Source of the DNA: Kocuria palustris
Lineage (GTDB): Bacteria > Actinomycetota > Actinomycetes > Actinomycetales > Micrococcaceae
DNA: 64,000 nucleotides
Assembly (NCBI RefSeq): GCF_016907795.1
Contig: NZ_JAFBCR010000001.1
Location: forward strand, 558,001-622,000
Direction of reading: 5' to 3'
Below are positions 27,094-35,753 of this stretch, piece after piece. The first letter of the stretch is position 1, and every line of letters starts with the position of its first letter. Under the pieces are notes generated by a model that had not been told where the DNA came from, ran no database searches, and saw only the letters and a list, made by a program, of their open reading frames with translations. The translations under genes and the position numbers were made by a program.

Positions 27094-29892
27094 ATGACCA
27101 CGCAGAGGATCGACGCCGACCGGAAGCGCGCAGCGCGCGATTTTGCCGAGCGCTGGGCAGGTCGCGGCTACGAGAAGGGCGATACCAGTTCGTTCTGGCT
27201 GGAGCTGCTTCGGGATGTGGTCGGAATGACCGACGTGACCACGAGCGTGCGATTCGAGACCAGCACGGCGAAGCGCGGCTACATGGACGTCACCATCCGT
27301 GACGCGAAGACCGTGGTGGAGCAGAAGTCGCTCGGCGTCGACCTGGACAAGCCCGAGCAGCGGCAGGGCCAGATGGTCACCCCGTTCGAGCAGGCGAAGC
27401 GCTATGCCGACTCGCTGCGCAACTCAGAGCGTCCCGACACGATCATCGTCTGCGACTTCGACCAGTTCCGCATCCACGACCTCGATGTGGAGTTGCCGGA
27501 GTCGAATTTCGAGTCATTCCGGCTGGCGGAGCTGCCGGAGCAGCTGCATCTGCTGGACTTCCTGGTCGATCCGCAGCTGGAGCGCCAGCGCCGTGAGACG
27601 AGGGTGTCGCTGGATGCGGGCGCACTGATCGGCAAGCTCTACGACCTCTTGCGGGCGCAGTACATCGATCCTGATAGCGAGGCGTCCCAGCATTCGCTGA
27701 ACGTGTTATGCGTGCGGCTGGTCTTCCTGCTGTTCGCCGAAGATGCTGGCTTGCTGCCGAAGAACGCGTTCTATCAGTACCTCAAACCCGTCCCGGCCTC
27801 GGGGGCTCGTGCAGCCATGAAGGAGCTGTTCGTCCAGCTGAAGAGCTCGCCCGATGAGCGCGATCCTTACGCCAGTGATCTGTTGAAGGCGTTCCCGTAC
27901 GTGAACGGCGGCTTGTTCTCCGACGAGGTGGAGATCCCGAACCTCACGCAGGAGATCCTCGACGTGCTGCTCGATGAGGTCAGTATGGGCACTGACTGGT
28001 CGCAGATCTCGCCGACCGTGTTCGGAGGGGTCTTCGAGTCCACGCTGAACCCGGAGACACGGCGCAGCGGCGGTATGCACTACACCTCACCGCAGAATAT
28101 TCATCGACTGATCGATCCGCTGTTCCTCGATGCTCTCAAGGCTGAGCTGGACGGGATTGTCGAGGCTCAGGGCATCGGCGAGCGCAAGCGCAAGAACGAC
28201 CTGATGCGATTTCACGACAAGATTGCTGGGCTGCGGTTCTTCGACCCTGCCTGTGGGTCGGGCAACTTCCTGACAGAGACGTACCTCCAGTTGCGCAAGC
28301 TCGAGAACAAGATCCTCTCTGTGTTGATGAACGACCAGGTGGCCTACGCCGTCACCGAGGAGGCCTCGCCCCTGAAGGTATCGCTGCGACAGTTCCACGG
28401 CATCGAGATCAACGATTTCGCAGTGAGTGTGGCTACGACTGCACTGTGGATCGCTGAGTTGCAGGCCAATGCCGAGGCCGAAACGGTGGTGTATGGCGCG
28501 ATCAAGGATCTGCCGTTGCGGGACTCGGCGCACATCGTGCTGGGCAACGCGCTGACCACCGAGTGGACCACGGTGCTCGACCCGGTGGAGTGCGACTACA
28601 TCATCGGCAACCCGCCGTTCGTCGGGAAGCTCTCCGACGAACAGCACGCCGAGCGAGAATTGTGGTTTGGAACCAAAGCTGGACGCATCGACTACGTGGG
28701 TTGCTGGGTCAAGGCTGCTGCCCAGTACATGAAGGGCACACGCTGCAAGGCTGCGCTCGTCTCGACGAACTCCATCACGCAAGGCGTGCAGGTCGCCTCT
28801 CTGTGGAAGCCGCTCATGGACGATGGGCTGGTCATCAACTTCGCACATCGTTCGTTCAAGTGGACGACAGAGAGCAGGGGGGCTGCGCAAGTCACGGTGA
28901 TCATCGTGGGCTTCTCTTACGTGAACGATTCGCCGAAACGGTTGTGGGACTACAGCGTAGGCGGCGTCTCGGAATCTGTCGCAGGCCACATCAACGCGTA
29001 CTTGGTGGACTTCCACGACGTTTTCATCGAAAGTCGCTCGAAGCCTCTCAGCGGGGCGACGCCGATGGTCTACGGCGGCAAGCCCGCCGACCACAAATTC
29101 CTCATCTTCAGCGCAGGTCAATACGACGAGCTGGCCGCTACGGACCCCGAAGCGCTGCGGTTCCTGCGACCATTCACGGGAGCCGAGGAGTTCATCCAGG
29201 GGAAGCGGCGCTACTGCATCTGGGTCACGGCGGACGACTTGCCGGCCCTGGCGTCTCATCCCGTGCTGGTTGAGCGCATCCGTGCGTGTGGTGAGTGGCG
29301 CTCGCAGCAGAAGACGACGGGCGCTGCCTATGCGGGCCGTGATGTTCCTTGGCGCTTCCAGCAGATGCCGGCGGGCGATGTCGACGCCCCGTATTTGCTA
29401 GTACCGGGTGTTACTTCTGAAGCTCGCCGGTATTTCCCGATGGGGTTTATTGACAATGGCACAATTCCAAGCAACCTGGCGTTCTTCATGCCGCACGCCT
29501 CGCTATATGATTTTGGCGTTTTGACCAGTCGCATGCATAACGCCTGGCTCGAGCAAGTTGGGGGGAGACTGGACGCTCGCACCCGCTACGCGAGCAGCCT
29601 CGTCTACAACACGTTCGTGTGGCCCGATGTCGACGATCAAACTCGCCAGAAGATCGGGGACCTCGCACAGGCGATACTGGACGAGCGCGCGCGTCTCGCT
29701 GACACCCACGGCATGTCATTTGCTGGGATGTACAAGCCCGGCACAGAGATGCTCTACCCGGCCTTGTTCGCCGCTCACGTAGCTCTCGACGCCGCTGTGG
29801 AACAGGCATACGGGCTCGAGTCTGACCTCGAGGAGAAGGATCTCGTGGCACACCTGTTCGGGCTCTACAGCGCAGCTGTCGGGGCGGCCTGA
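27094..29892 (+). CDS. Single-chain type IIL (MmeI-like) restriction-modification enzyme
   Basis: This 932-residue fused nuclease-methyltransferase has an N-terminal PD-(D/E)xK site, Asp65 in 'GYMDVTIRD' and Glu76-x-Lys78 in 'VVEQKS'. The spacing is close to the D-X9-ExK arrangement of MmeI. A helical spacer follows, then a gamma-class adenine methyltransferase with 'FFDPACGSGNF' (382-392) and 'GNPPF' (505-509), and a C-terminal target-recognition region. It should cut DNA some distance from an asymmetric site and protect it by N6-adenine methylation of one strand. It stands alone and looks complete. Codon use is close to the chromosome, unlike its left neighbours. Confidence 0.9.
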   Translation: MTTQRIDADRKRAARDFAERWAGRGYEKGDTSSFWLELLRDVVGMTDVTTSVRFETSTAKRGYMDVTIRDAKTVVEQKSLGVDLDKPEQRQGQMVTPFEQAKRYADSLRNSERPDTIIVCDFDQFRIHDLDVELPESNFESFRLAELPEQLHLLDFLVDPQLERQRRETRVSLDAGALIGKLYDLLRAQYIDPDSEASQHSLNVLCVRLVFLLFAEDAGLLPKNAFYQYLKPVPASGARAAMKELFVQLKSSPDERDPYASDLLKAFPYVNGGLFSDEVEIPNLTQEILDVLLDEVSMGTDWSQISPTVFGGVFESTLNPETRRSGGMHYTSPQNIHRLIDPLFLDALKAELDGIVEAQGIGERKRKNDLMRFHDKIAGLRFFDPACGSGNFLTETYLQLRKLENKILSVLMNDQVAYAVTEEASPLKVSLRQFHGIEINDFAVSVATTALWIAELQANAEAETVVYGAIKDLPLRDSAHIVLGNALTTEWTTVLDPVECDYIIGNPPFVGKLSDEQHAERELWFGTKAGRIDYVGCWVKAAAQYMKGTRCKAALVSTNSITQGVQVASLWKPLMDDGLVINFAHRSFKWTTESRGAAQVTVIIVGFSYVNDSPKRLWDYSVGGVSESVAGHINAYLVDFHDVFIESRSKPLSGATPMVYGGKPADHKFLIFSAGQYDELAATDPEALRFLRPFTGAEEFIQGKRRYCIWVTADDLPALASHPVLVERIRACGEWRSQQKTTGAAYAGRDVPWRFQQMPAGDVDAPYLLVPGVTSEARRYFPMGFIDNGTIPSNLAFFMPHASLYDFGVLTSRMHNAWLEQVGGRLDARTRYASSLVYNTFVWPDVDDQTRQKIGDLAQAILDERARLADTHGMSFAGMYKPGTEMLYPALFAAHVALDAAVEQAYGLESDLEEKDLVAHLFGLYSAAVGAA

Positions 29893-29949
29893 CGAAGACA
29901 GTTGCGAGAAGGATCAGGGCCGCGAGATCGGCGACTGATAGGGCGGACG

Positions 29950-29981
29950 AGAGCCCCGCAGCATCGATGCTGTGGGGCTCT
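29950..29981 (+). terminator. Hairpin terminator after the restriction-modification gene
   Basis: A 14-bp stem with one G:U pair (AGAGCCCCGCAGCA with TGCTGTGGGGCTCT) around a TCGA loop begins 57 bases after the stop. Confidence 0.75.
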
Positions 29982-30001
29982 TGGTCGTTCATCGGCCTAG
30001 C

Positions 30002-30122
30002 TGTTGTGGGGCATGAGGTTCTTGTCACCAGCGGCGTGCGCAGATGAAGCGGGCGGGCCCCTTCGCCACAGGATGGAAGTTCCTACACAACCCATCCGAA
30101 GCCAGGCAGCCCGCTCATGCCC
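30002..30122 (+). mobile_element. Left-end fragment of a second IS481-family element
   Basis: Begins TGTTGTGGGGCATGAGGTTC, nearly the left end of the complete IS481 element. It is preceded by CCTAGC, which fits the NCTAGN target. It keeps the conserved block CACAGGATGGAAGTTCCTAC and the transposase ATG (30117), then stops where an IS3-type end begins. The remainder of the element is missing here. Confidence 0.75.
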
Positions 30123-30440
30123 TGTCTCGCCCCGGGGATGATGGAGGCAGTGAAGCCACGGAAAGGACTTCCCTGTCATGCCTGCACCACGCAAGTACCC
30201 CGACGAGCTGCGCGAGCGAGCGGTTCGTATGGTCCTCGATGCCCTGGAAGACGATCCCGGCTCGCAGCGAGGAGTCTTCCGCCGAGTCGGTGAGCAGCTC
30301 GGCATCAACCCCGAAACGCTGCGCGGCTGGGTCCGTCGAGTCCAGATCGACGCCGGCGATCGCCCGGGCACGACCACCGAAGATGCCAACCGCCTGGCTG
30401 AGCTGGAGAAAGAAGTCCGCGAGCTGCGACGGGCCAACGC
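30123..30440 (+). pseudogene. IS3-family 5' fragment with truncated orfA
   Basis: Starts with TGTCTCGCCCCGGGGATGAT, an IS3-type end, placed inside the IS481 fragment. orfA begins at ATG 30178 and encodes the IS3 HTH protein ('KYPDELRERAVRMVLDALE', 'INPETLRGWVRRVQ', leucine-zipper 'LAELEKEVRELRRANA'). The frame is cut at 'RRAN' by the IS30 element. No orfB of this element is found in the window. Confidence 0.8.
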
Positions 30441-31680
30441 GATGGCGGATTCAAGCGGTCAGTGCAACGAGTCCTGTGAGATGAGGCAGTCACTGATCAC
30501 AGGAGGATCCGGATGCAGGGCAAGCACGGTCATCTCAGCCGGGAGCAGAAGCAGCTGGCGCTCAGGCTGCACGCGAGGGGCTGGCGGCTGGTCGATATCG
30601 CCAAGGAGATCAGCTGTAGCGCGCCGCTGGTCGGCATCATGGCCCGCGCCGGCAGGCACCTTGACGCCAGGCCGTTCGGGTGGGAGCCACGTCAGGGCTG
30701 TCTGACGATCGACGAGCGCGAGCAGATCCTGCTCGGGATCAATCGCGGCGATACCTTCACCGCGATCGCCGAGCAGCTGGGGCGTGCGGTGTCGACCGTC
30801 AGCCGTGAGGTGAAGCGCGGTGGGGGTCGCTGCGGCTACTCGGCGTGGCGTGGTCATGAACGTGCCCGCGAGCAGGCGCGTCGACCGAAGCCGTTCAAGC
30901 TTGCGTCGGGCCGGCTGCTCGAGGAGGTCGCCAGCCGGCTGGAGCAACTGTGGTCACCTGAGGAGATCGCAGCGCGCCTACGGTTGGATCACGCCGACGA
31001 CCCGGAGATGCGCGTGAGCCACGAGACGATCTACCAGTCGCTGTTCGTGCAGGGCCGAGGCGAACTGCGCCGTGAGCTGGCGCGGTGCCTGCGGTCCGGA
31101 AGAGCGGCCCGCAAGCCCCGCGGAACCACGGACGGTCGCGGCCGCATCCCCGGCATGATCATGCTCAGCAAGCGCCCCGCAGAAGCCGACGACCGCGCCG
31201 TGCCAGGCCACTGGGAAGGAGATCTCATCCTCGGCGAGGGCAGCCGCAGCGCCATCGGCACGCTCGTTGAGCGCTCGACGCGAATGACACTGCTGCTGCA
31301 CCTGCCCGACGGCAAGAGCGCCGAGCAGGTCGAGGCCGCGATGCGCGCCGCAATCAGCAAGCTGCCGTCCTCGTTGATTCGAACGATCACCTGGGACCAA
31401 GGCGCGGAGATGTCCAAGCACGCCGCGTTCACCATCGCCACAGGAATCCCGATCTACTTCTGCGATCCCCACTCGCCCTGGCAGCGGGGGAGCAACGAGA
31501 ACACCAACGGCCTGCTGCGCCAGTACCTGCCCAAAGGCACCGACCTGAGCGTCGTCAGCCGCGAGGAGTTGGACGCGATCCAGGACAGCCTCAACGGACG
31601 CCCCCGCAAGACGCTGGGCTATCTGACACCATCAGAGAAGCTCGCAGAGTTCCTTGCGCCCACCGCTTGAATCCGCCATC
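30441..31680 (+). mobile_element. IS30-family insertion sequence (about 1,240 bp)
   Basis: Inverted ends GATGGCGGATTCAAGCGGT and ACCGCTTGAATCCGCCATC are perfect over 19 bases. One transposase gene lies inside. The flanks are not simple target duplications: both sides are 5' parts of two different IS3 orfA genes in inverted orientation, each broken after the same 'RRAN' codons (GCCAACG adjoining the IS end on both sides). Confidence 0.88.
30513..31670 (+). CDS. IS30-family transposase
   Basis: This 385-residue protein has N-terminal HTH parts ('GRAVSTVSREVKRGGGRCGY') and the IS30 DDE core: Asp in 'GHWEGDLILGEG', Asp in 'TITWDQGAEMSKH' and Glu in 'GSNENTNGLLRQYLPKG'. The domain order and length are normal, and the gene is intact. 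GGAGGATCCGG ahead of the ATG at 30513 is a good ribosome site. Confidence 0.95.
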   Translation: MQGKHGHLSREQKQLALRLHARGWRLVDIAKEISCSAPLVGIMARAGRHLDARPFGWEPRQGCLTIDEREQILLGINRGDTFTAIAEQLGRAVSTVSREVKRGGGRCGYSAWRGHERAREQARRPKPFKLASGRLLEEVASRLEQLWSPEEIAARLRLDHADDPEMRVSHETIYQSLFVQGRGELRRELARCLRSGRAARKPRGTTDGRGRIPGMIMLSKRPAEADDRAVPGHWEGDLILGEGSRSAIGTLVERSTRMTLLLHLPDGKSAEQVEAAMRAAISKLPSSLIRTITWDQGAEMSKHAAFTIATGIPIYFCDPHSPWQRGSNENTNGLLRQYLPKGTDLSVVSREELDAIQDSLNGRPRKTLGYLTPSEKLAEFLAPTA

Positions 31681-31986
31681 TCGTTGGCGCGGCGTGCTTC
31701 GGCGAGTTCTCGACGCAGCCTGCGGTTCTCTTCGCTGAGGCTCTCGTCGGTGGGGGCTGCGGGGTTGGCTTTGCCTGCTGCGATGGCTTGGTTGCACCAG
31801 GCGCGCAGGGTCTCGGGGCCGCAGCCCAGCGACTCGGCCACGACCCGGATGGAAGCGGCGCGTGGTCCGCCCTCGGTGGTTTGGCGGTCGAAGACCATCC
31901 GCACGGCGCGTTCGCGGAACTCGGGAGTGAACTTCTTGGGCATGATCCGATTCTCCTTCAGGAAGCTCGGAACCAAGGGCGCTTCA
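31681..31986 (-). pseudogene. Second IS3-family 5' fragment with truncated orfA
   Basis: On the minus strand, ATG at 31943 (behind AAGGAGAATCGG) begins 'MPKKFTPEFRERAVRMVFDR' and continues through 'LGCGPETLRAWCNQ' to 'LRRELAEARRANE', where IS30 interrupts it. It differs in sequence from the orfA on the left of IS30, so the two halves come from different IS3 elements. The IS3 end is near 31986 (TGAAGCGCCCTTGG on the minus strand). Confidence 0.8.
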
Positions 31987-32123
31987 AACCGCCTAGAATG
32001 ACGCGGATTCAGAACTGTCGAGACGAGGGCGTAGCTACGAATGCCCGCCGAGCTTCCGAGGCGCACCGCTCCGACATCTGAAACCGGCCTGCGGCTGCCC
32101 GAGTTCAAAGTCGGGCGCGTCCG

Positions 32124-35100
32124 TCAGCTGTCAGCGCGAATGGCGAGGACGCCTCCCTTGGTTCTCACGGAAAACGACAGACCCGCCTCAACCAGTGCGA
32201 TGTAGTCCGCATGATGCTCAGCGGCAACAAGACCGATCCTGTAGGAGGCTTCGCCGACGGTCCACACTTCGATGGGTTCAGCTGCTCCGCCCGCCCTCAG
32301 CGAGACAGGAATCTCGGACGGCGGGTACGGGTCCATGGGCTCGTGCAGGTTGGCCGTTGCTTCAGCGGAGGAAAGCAGCTGTCGCAGCAGGCTGGTGGCG
32401 GACATATCGCGTGTGAGGTCTGCCAGGTCCTCGATTTCGCGCGTCGTTGCGTCGAACTCGTCAACCCAGCCGGCGATGTGCAGCTTGCGGAGCCAAGGGA
32501 TCGTCTCGTCAAGCAGAAGCCCCATGTCCGCGGCCTTGCGGCCGACGGCGTGGGCCAGGCGCCTTGAGCGGACACCGCGGCTCAGGATCGCGACGGCTTG
32601 CGGGGTGTCCACGCCGTACCTGATCATCAGTGGCAGATCCTGGGGTAGCCGGACCGGCGCGTCGGTCTCGCCCAGGATGCGGTTTGCCTGTTCGACGAGG
32701 ACTCCGACGGTCCAGCTGAAGAAGTGCTCGACGGCGCGGCTGATGGCGTCGACAGTCTGCTCAAGGCGCCAGGCGGCGTCGGAGACCATGGGCTGTGTCG
32801 CTGCTGCGAGCGAGGGCATGTCGAGACCTTCGAGCCATCCCTGCAAGAAAGGTACGACTTCAATTTCCAGAGTCTCGCGCTTTGCGGGAGTCTCCTTGAA
32901 GGTCCACACCTTTCCGCCTTCGGGGAGCCCGAGCAGGGTGTGGAAGGCTGTGACTTCGTCGAGCACGTCGAGCGCCTCGCGGAGGGTGAGGACGCGTGCG
33001 AGGCCGGCGTCGGTCGGGTCGGGGTAGGTCGCCGTGACCAGGTCAGCTACGCGCGTAGCGAGCCGTTCGAGTTCGCGAGCACTACCTAGGGAGGTTCCCG
33101 CGATCGCCCAACGGTGCCGGCTGTCGGTGGGTGCCTGTTCGTAGATTCCGGCGATCCGTTGGGCGAACGCCATCCATCGGGCGGCCAAATCCGGCGACAT
33201 CTGGTCGAAGGCGAGGAGTCGCTTAACGGAGGCGATGATGTTGTTGCTGGTCGCCAGTTCCTCCAGCCTCTGGTGGGCTGACAGGACGAACCACACGAAC
33301 GACGCGAAGCTTGCTGCTGCGGAATCGGCGAGCGTGAAGAGTTCGTCGGCGCTGGATGCCAGCAGCGCTTCCGCTTCCTCCAAGGCCTCCAACGCCTCGT
33401 CCGAGGTGAGAGTCGACTCGATGAGCAGGTCGTCTACGGCAGGGCGGAGCTTGTCAAAATCTGAAGTCTTCGATTTCTGTTGCAGCGCGAGGATGATCCA
33501 GCCTTCGGTCTCGCGACCTGCCCTGCCCGCCCGGCCCACCGCGTTCAGCAGCCGAGCGGCGTCGTAGTGCTGCGATCTGTCCTGGGCCGGATAGGAGGTC
33601 TCGGCAATTAGGACCGTCCGAACCGGCAGGTTCACGCCGTCGGTCAACGTCGACGTGGCCACGAGTGCGAGCAGATTCTCCGAGCGGATGGCCTGCTCAA
33701 GCGCGTCCAGAACGTCGACAGGAAGGCCCGCGTGGTGGTAGCCGACCCCGTACCTGACGCACTCAATGAGGGGGTGTTCGACTCCGAGTCGTTCGACAAG
33801 GAAGTCGATCAGCTTCTCGGTCCGGTCGCTGATCGGAAGCCCAGCCGCCATCACTTTCGCGGCGTTTCGTGCGTAGTCGCGCCTGGTGACGATCATCAGA
33901 AGGCTTCCTGCCGGCAGGAAGGCACGGGCTGTCTTGGCGCAAATCTTGTAGAAAGCAGTCGACTTGCCGACCCGGGTCTTGCCGTCGCCGGCCGGGTACT
34001 CGAGTCGCTTGACGCCGAGCGGACGCTCGCTATGGGTCCACAGGACTTTAGTCGCAGCTTCAGCTGGCTTGATTCGGAGTTTGCCGACCACATCGAACTC
34101 TTTGCGGACGGGGTAGGCGACCGAGTTTGTTTTCAGTTCGCGTTCGCTGTCCCACACGATCTCGCTGTTGAGGACGCTGTGAAGCCTGCGGGGGCCGCGC
34201 CAGTCGGACGAGAACAGAGTGTTGGGGCTGCTGTCGTCGAGCCAGGAAGCGACTTGCTGCGCGTTTCCCATCGCTGCGGAGAGCAGGATCAGGCGAGCAT
34301 CGGATGTGCCCAAGACGCTGAGGAGTGATTCGAGCAGGAACCCGCGGTGCGGTTCAGCAACGAGGTGCGCCTCATCGATGACGAACATCGTGAAGCGCCC
34401 GAGGGCGCCATCCGGGTCGCGGCGCAGAAGGTGTGAGAGCCGCTCAGGGGTCATGATTTCAACCGAGGCTGCGCTGGTCGTCTCGCTGAAGAATGTGAGC
34501 AGGTCGTTCAGGTTCATCGACCCGAAGTCGGGGAGGTCATCACCGAGGCTCTTGTGCAGGATCCGGAGTCGGTTGGACAGCGCTTGGCGCATCTCACGTC
34601 CGAGGCTTCTCAGCGGCGACACATAGCAGACGTCGCCAGATGCCGTGGCCAGGTGGTGACACATGATGATTTGGGCAAGCAGCGTCTTTCCGGCGCTCGT
34701 GGGCACGGATAGTAGCAGCCTCTTGGTCGCCGGGTCGAGAGGGTTGAGTTCGGTGCGGCGCAGTAGTTCCCGTTGTGGAGGCCAGAGGGTGAGAACTGGG
34801 GGTGTGCCGATCGTAAAGGCCTGCGCGAGTTCGGGCGGGCTGTCAGGCGGCAGCACGCTCCAGATACTGGAGTCCTCCAACCCGTCGGCGATGGTCAGCA
34901 GGTGGGCCGCTACCCAGCGTGAGTCTGTGTCTCCTTGTCCTGCTGAGAGGTCGACAACCGACTGCAGGGCGGCCCGTGCAGTCTCCAGCCTCGTGCCTTG
35001 CCCGTAGCGGAGGTAGTCGACGAGATCCTCGATGGCTTGGACAACCTGCTCAGCTGGCCCGAACATGGTTGGGACCAGGGAACCGGTACCTATGATGTCG

Positions 35101-35753
35101 CGCATATCCTCGACGTTTGCCCGCCAGGTTGTCAGTAGTTCGGATATACGCCCGATGTCCAGGCCCAAGAACGCGATACCTGCTCGCAGCGCCATAAGGG
35201 AGAAGGCACTGCCGCGGGGTAGGCCGATGCCTGAGGTGATGGCCTCGGTATCCGGCTCGGTGTCTTCGCCCGACCGATCCGCTTCGTCGTCCGGGGGTTC
35301 TTCCGTTGAGACGCTCTGTGCTTCCCCGGCGTTCGGACCGTGTGGCGGACTGTCGTCTAGGTCGGCGTCTACTCGCCGCCAGATGGCGGTGGCGTTCGGG
35401 TCCAGATCTGCGCGGCGGTATCCGACCTGTGCAGCGAACGCGTAGTTCAACCGGTCCATCAGGCTGAGGTTCGACGTGTTCAGTGCCAGATCGAAGATGT
35501 GGGCGGAGACGGCGAAGGCACGCTGCTGCCTGGCAGCCGTGTAAAGATCTGCCGCCAGGGAGGCTGAGGCGACGCCGTGCAGGTACCAGGCCGTTTCGAG
35601 CAGTTGTTCGTCGACGGCGTCCGCACCGGCAAAGGCGCCTACCTCAACTGCTGCGATGAGGTCGATGAGCTGTTCGACCGTAGGCAGCACGATCCCTTCG
35701 GCGTGCTCCCCGAGCGCCTCGGCGACGAACTCTGGTCTTAGAGCGCGGTCCAC
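32124..35753 (-). CDS. Ski2/Hel308-like superfamily 2 helicase, HamB-like (Hachiman-type)
   Basis: This 1,209-residue helicase starts at GTG 35753, overlapping the end of the upstream nuclease gene by 16 bases; sequence upstream of this start in the same frame is Arg/Pro-rich nonsense. Core motifs are Walker A 'VPTSAGKT' (about 350-357), 'VIDEAH' (458-463), 'LSAAMGNA', 'TSTLTDGVNLPVRT' and motif VI 'LLNAVGRAGRAGRE'. A ~340-residue N-terminal extension with an acidic linker precedes the core. About 450 residues follow motif VI. With the adjacent DUF1837-like nuclease, the pair matches the Hachiman plan, in which HamB surveys DNA and releases HamA. The pairing is seen; the naming is inference. 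Confidence 0.75.
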   Translation of the reverse strand: MDRALRPEFVAEALGEHAEGIVLPTVEQLIDLIAAVEVGAFAGADAVDEQLLETAWYLHGVASASLAADLYTAARQQRAFAVSAHIFDLALNTSNLSLMDRLNYAFAAQVGYRRADLDPNATAIWRRVDADLDDSPPHGPNAGEAQSVSTEEPPDDEADRSGEDTEPDTEAITSGIGLPRGSAFSLMALRAGIAFLGLDIGRISELLTTWRANVEDMRDIIGTGSLVPTMFGPAEQVVQAIEDLVDYLRYGQGTRLETARAALQSVVDLSAGQGDTDSRWVAAHLLTIADGLEDSSIWSVLPPDSPPELAQAFTIGTPPVLTLWPPQRELLRRTELNPLDPATKRLLLSVPTSAGKTLLAQIIMCHHLATASGDVCYVSPLRSLGREMRQALSNRLRILHKSLGDDLPDFGSMNLNDLLTFFSETTSAASVEIMTPERLSHLLRRDPDGALGRFTMFVIDEAHLVAEPHRGFLLESLLSVLGTSDARLILLSAAMGNAQQVASWLDDSSPNTLFSSDWRGPRRLHSVLNSEIVWDSERELKTNSVAYPVRKEFDVVGKLRIKPAEAATKVLWTHSERPLGVKRLEYPAGDGKTRVGKSTAFYKICAKTARAFLPAGSLLMIVTRRDYARNAAKVMAAGLPISDRTEKLIDFLVERLGVEHPLIECVRYGVGYHHAGLPVDVLDALEQAIRSENLLALVATSTLTDGVNLPVRTVLIAETSYPAQDRSQHYDAARLLNAVGRAGRAGRETEGWIILALQQKSKTSDFDKLRPAVDDLLIESTLTSDEALEALEEAEALLASSADELFTLADSAAASFASFVWFVLSAHQRLEELATSNNIIASVKRLLAFDQMSPDLAARWMAFAQRIAGIYEQAPTDSRHRWAIAGTSLGSARELERLATRVADLVTATYPDPTDAGLARVLTLREALDVLDEVTAFHTLLGLPEGGKVWTFKETPAKRETLEIEVVPFLQGWLEGLDMPSLAAATQPMVSDAAWRLEQTVDAISRAVEHFFSWTVGVLVEQANRILGETDAPVRLPQDLPLMIRYGVDTPQAVAILSRGVRSRRLAHAVGRKAADMGLLLDETIPWLRKLHIAGWVDEFDATTREIEDLADLTRDMSATSLLRQLLSSAEATANLHEPMDPYPPSEIPVSLRAGGAAEPIEVWTVGEASYRIGLVAAEHHADYIALVEAGLSFSVRTKGGVLAIRADS

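Noticed and set aside
27442-29892. Possible BREX or DISARM locus around the large methyltransferase
   Set aside because: The protein has its own N-terminal nuclease site and lacks the companion genes (pglZ, brxC or drm-type) nearby; the single-chain MmeI-like reading fits better.
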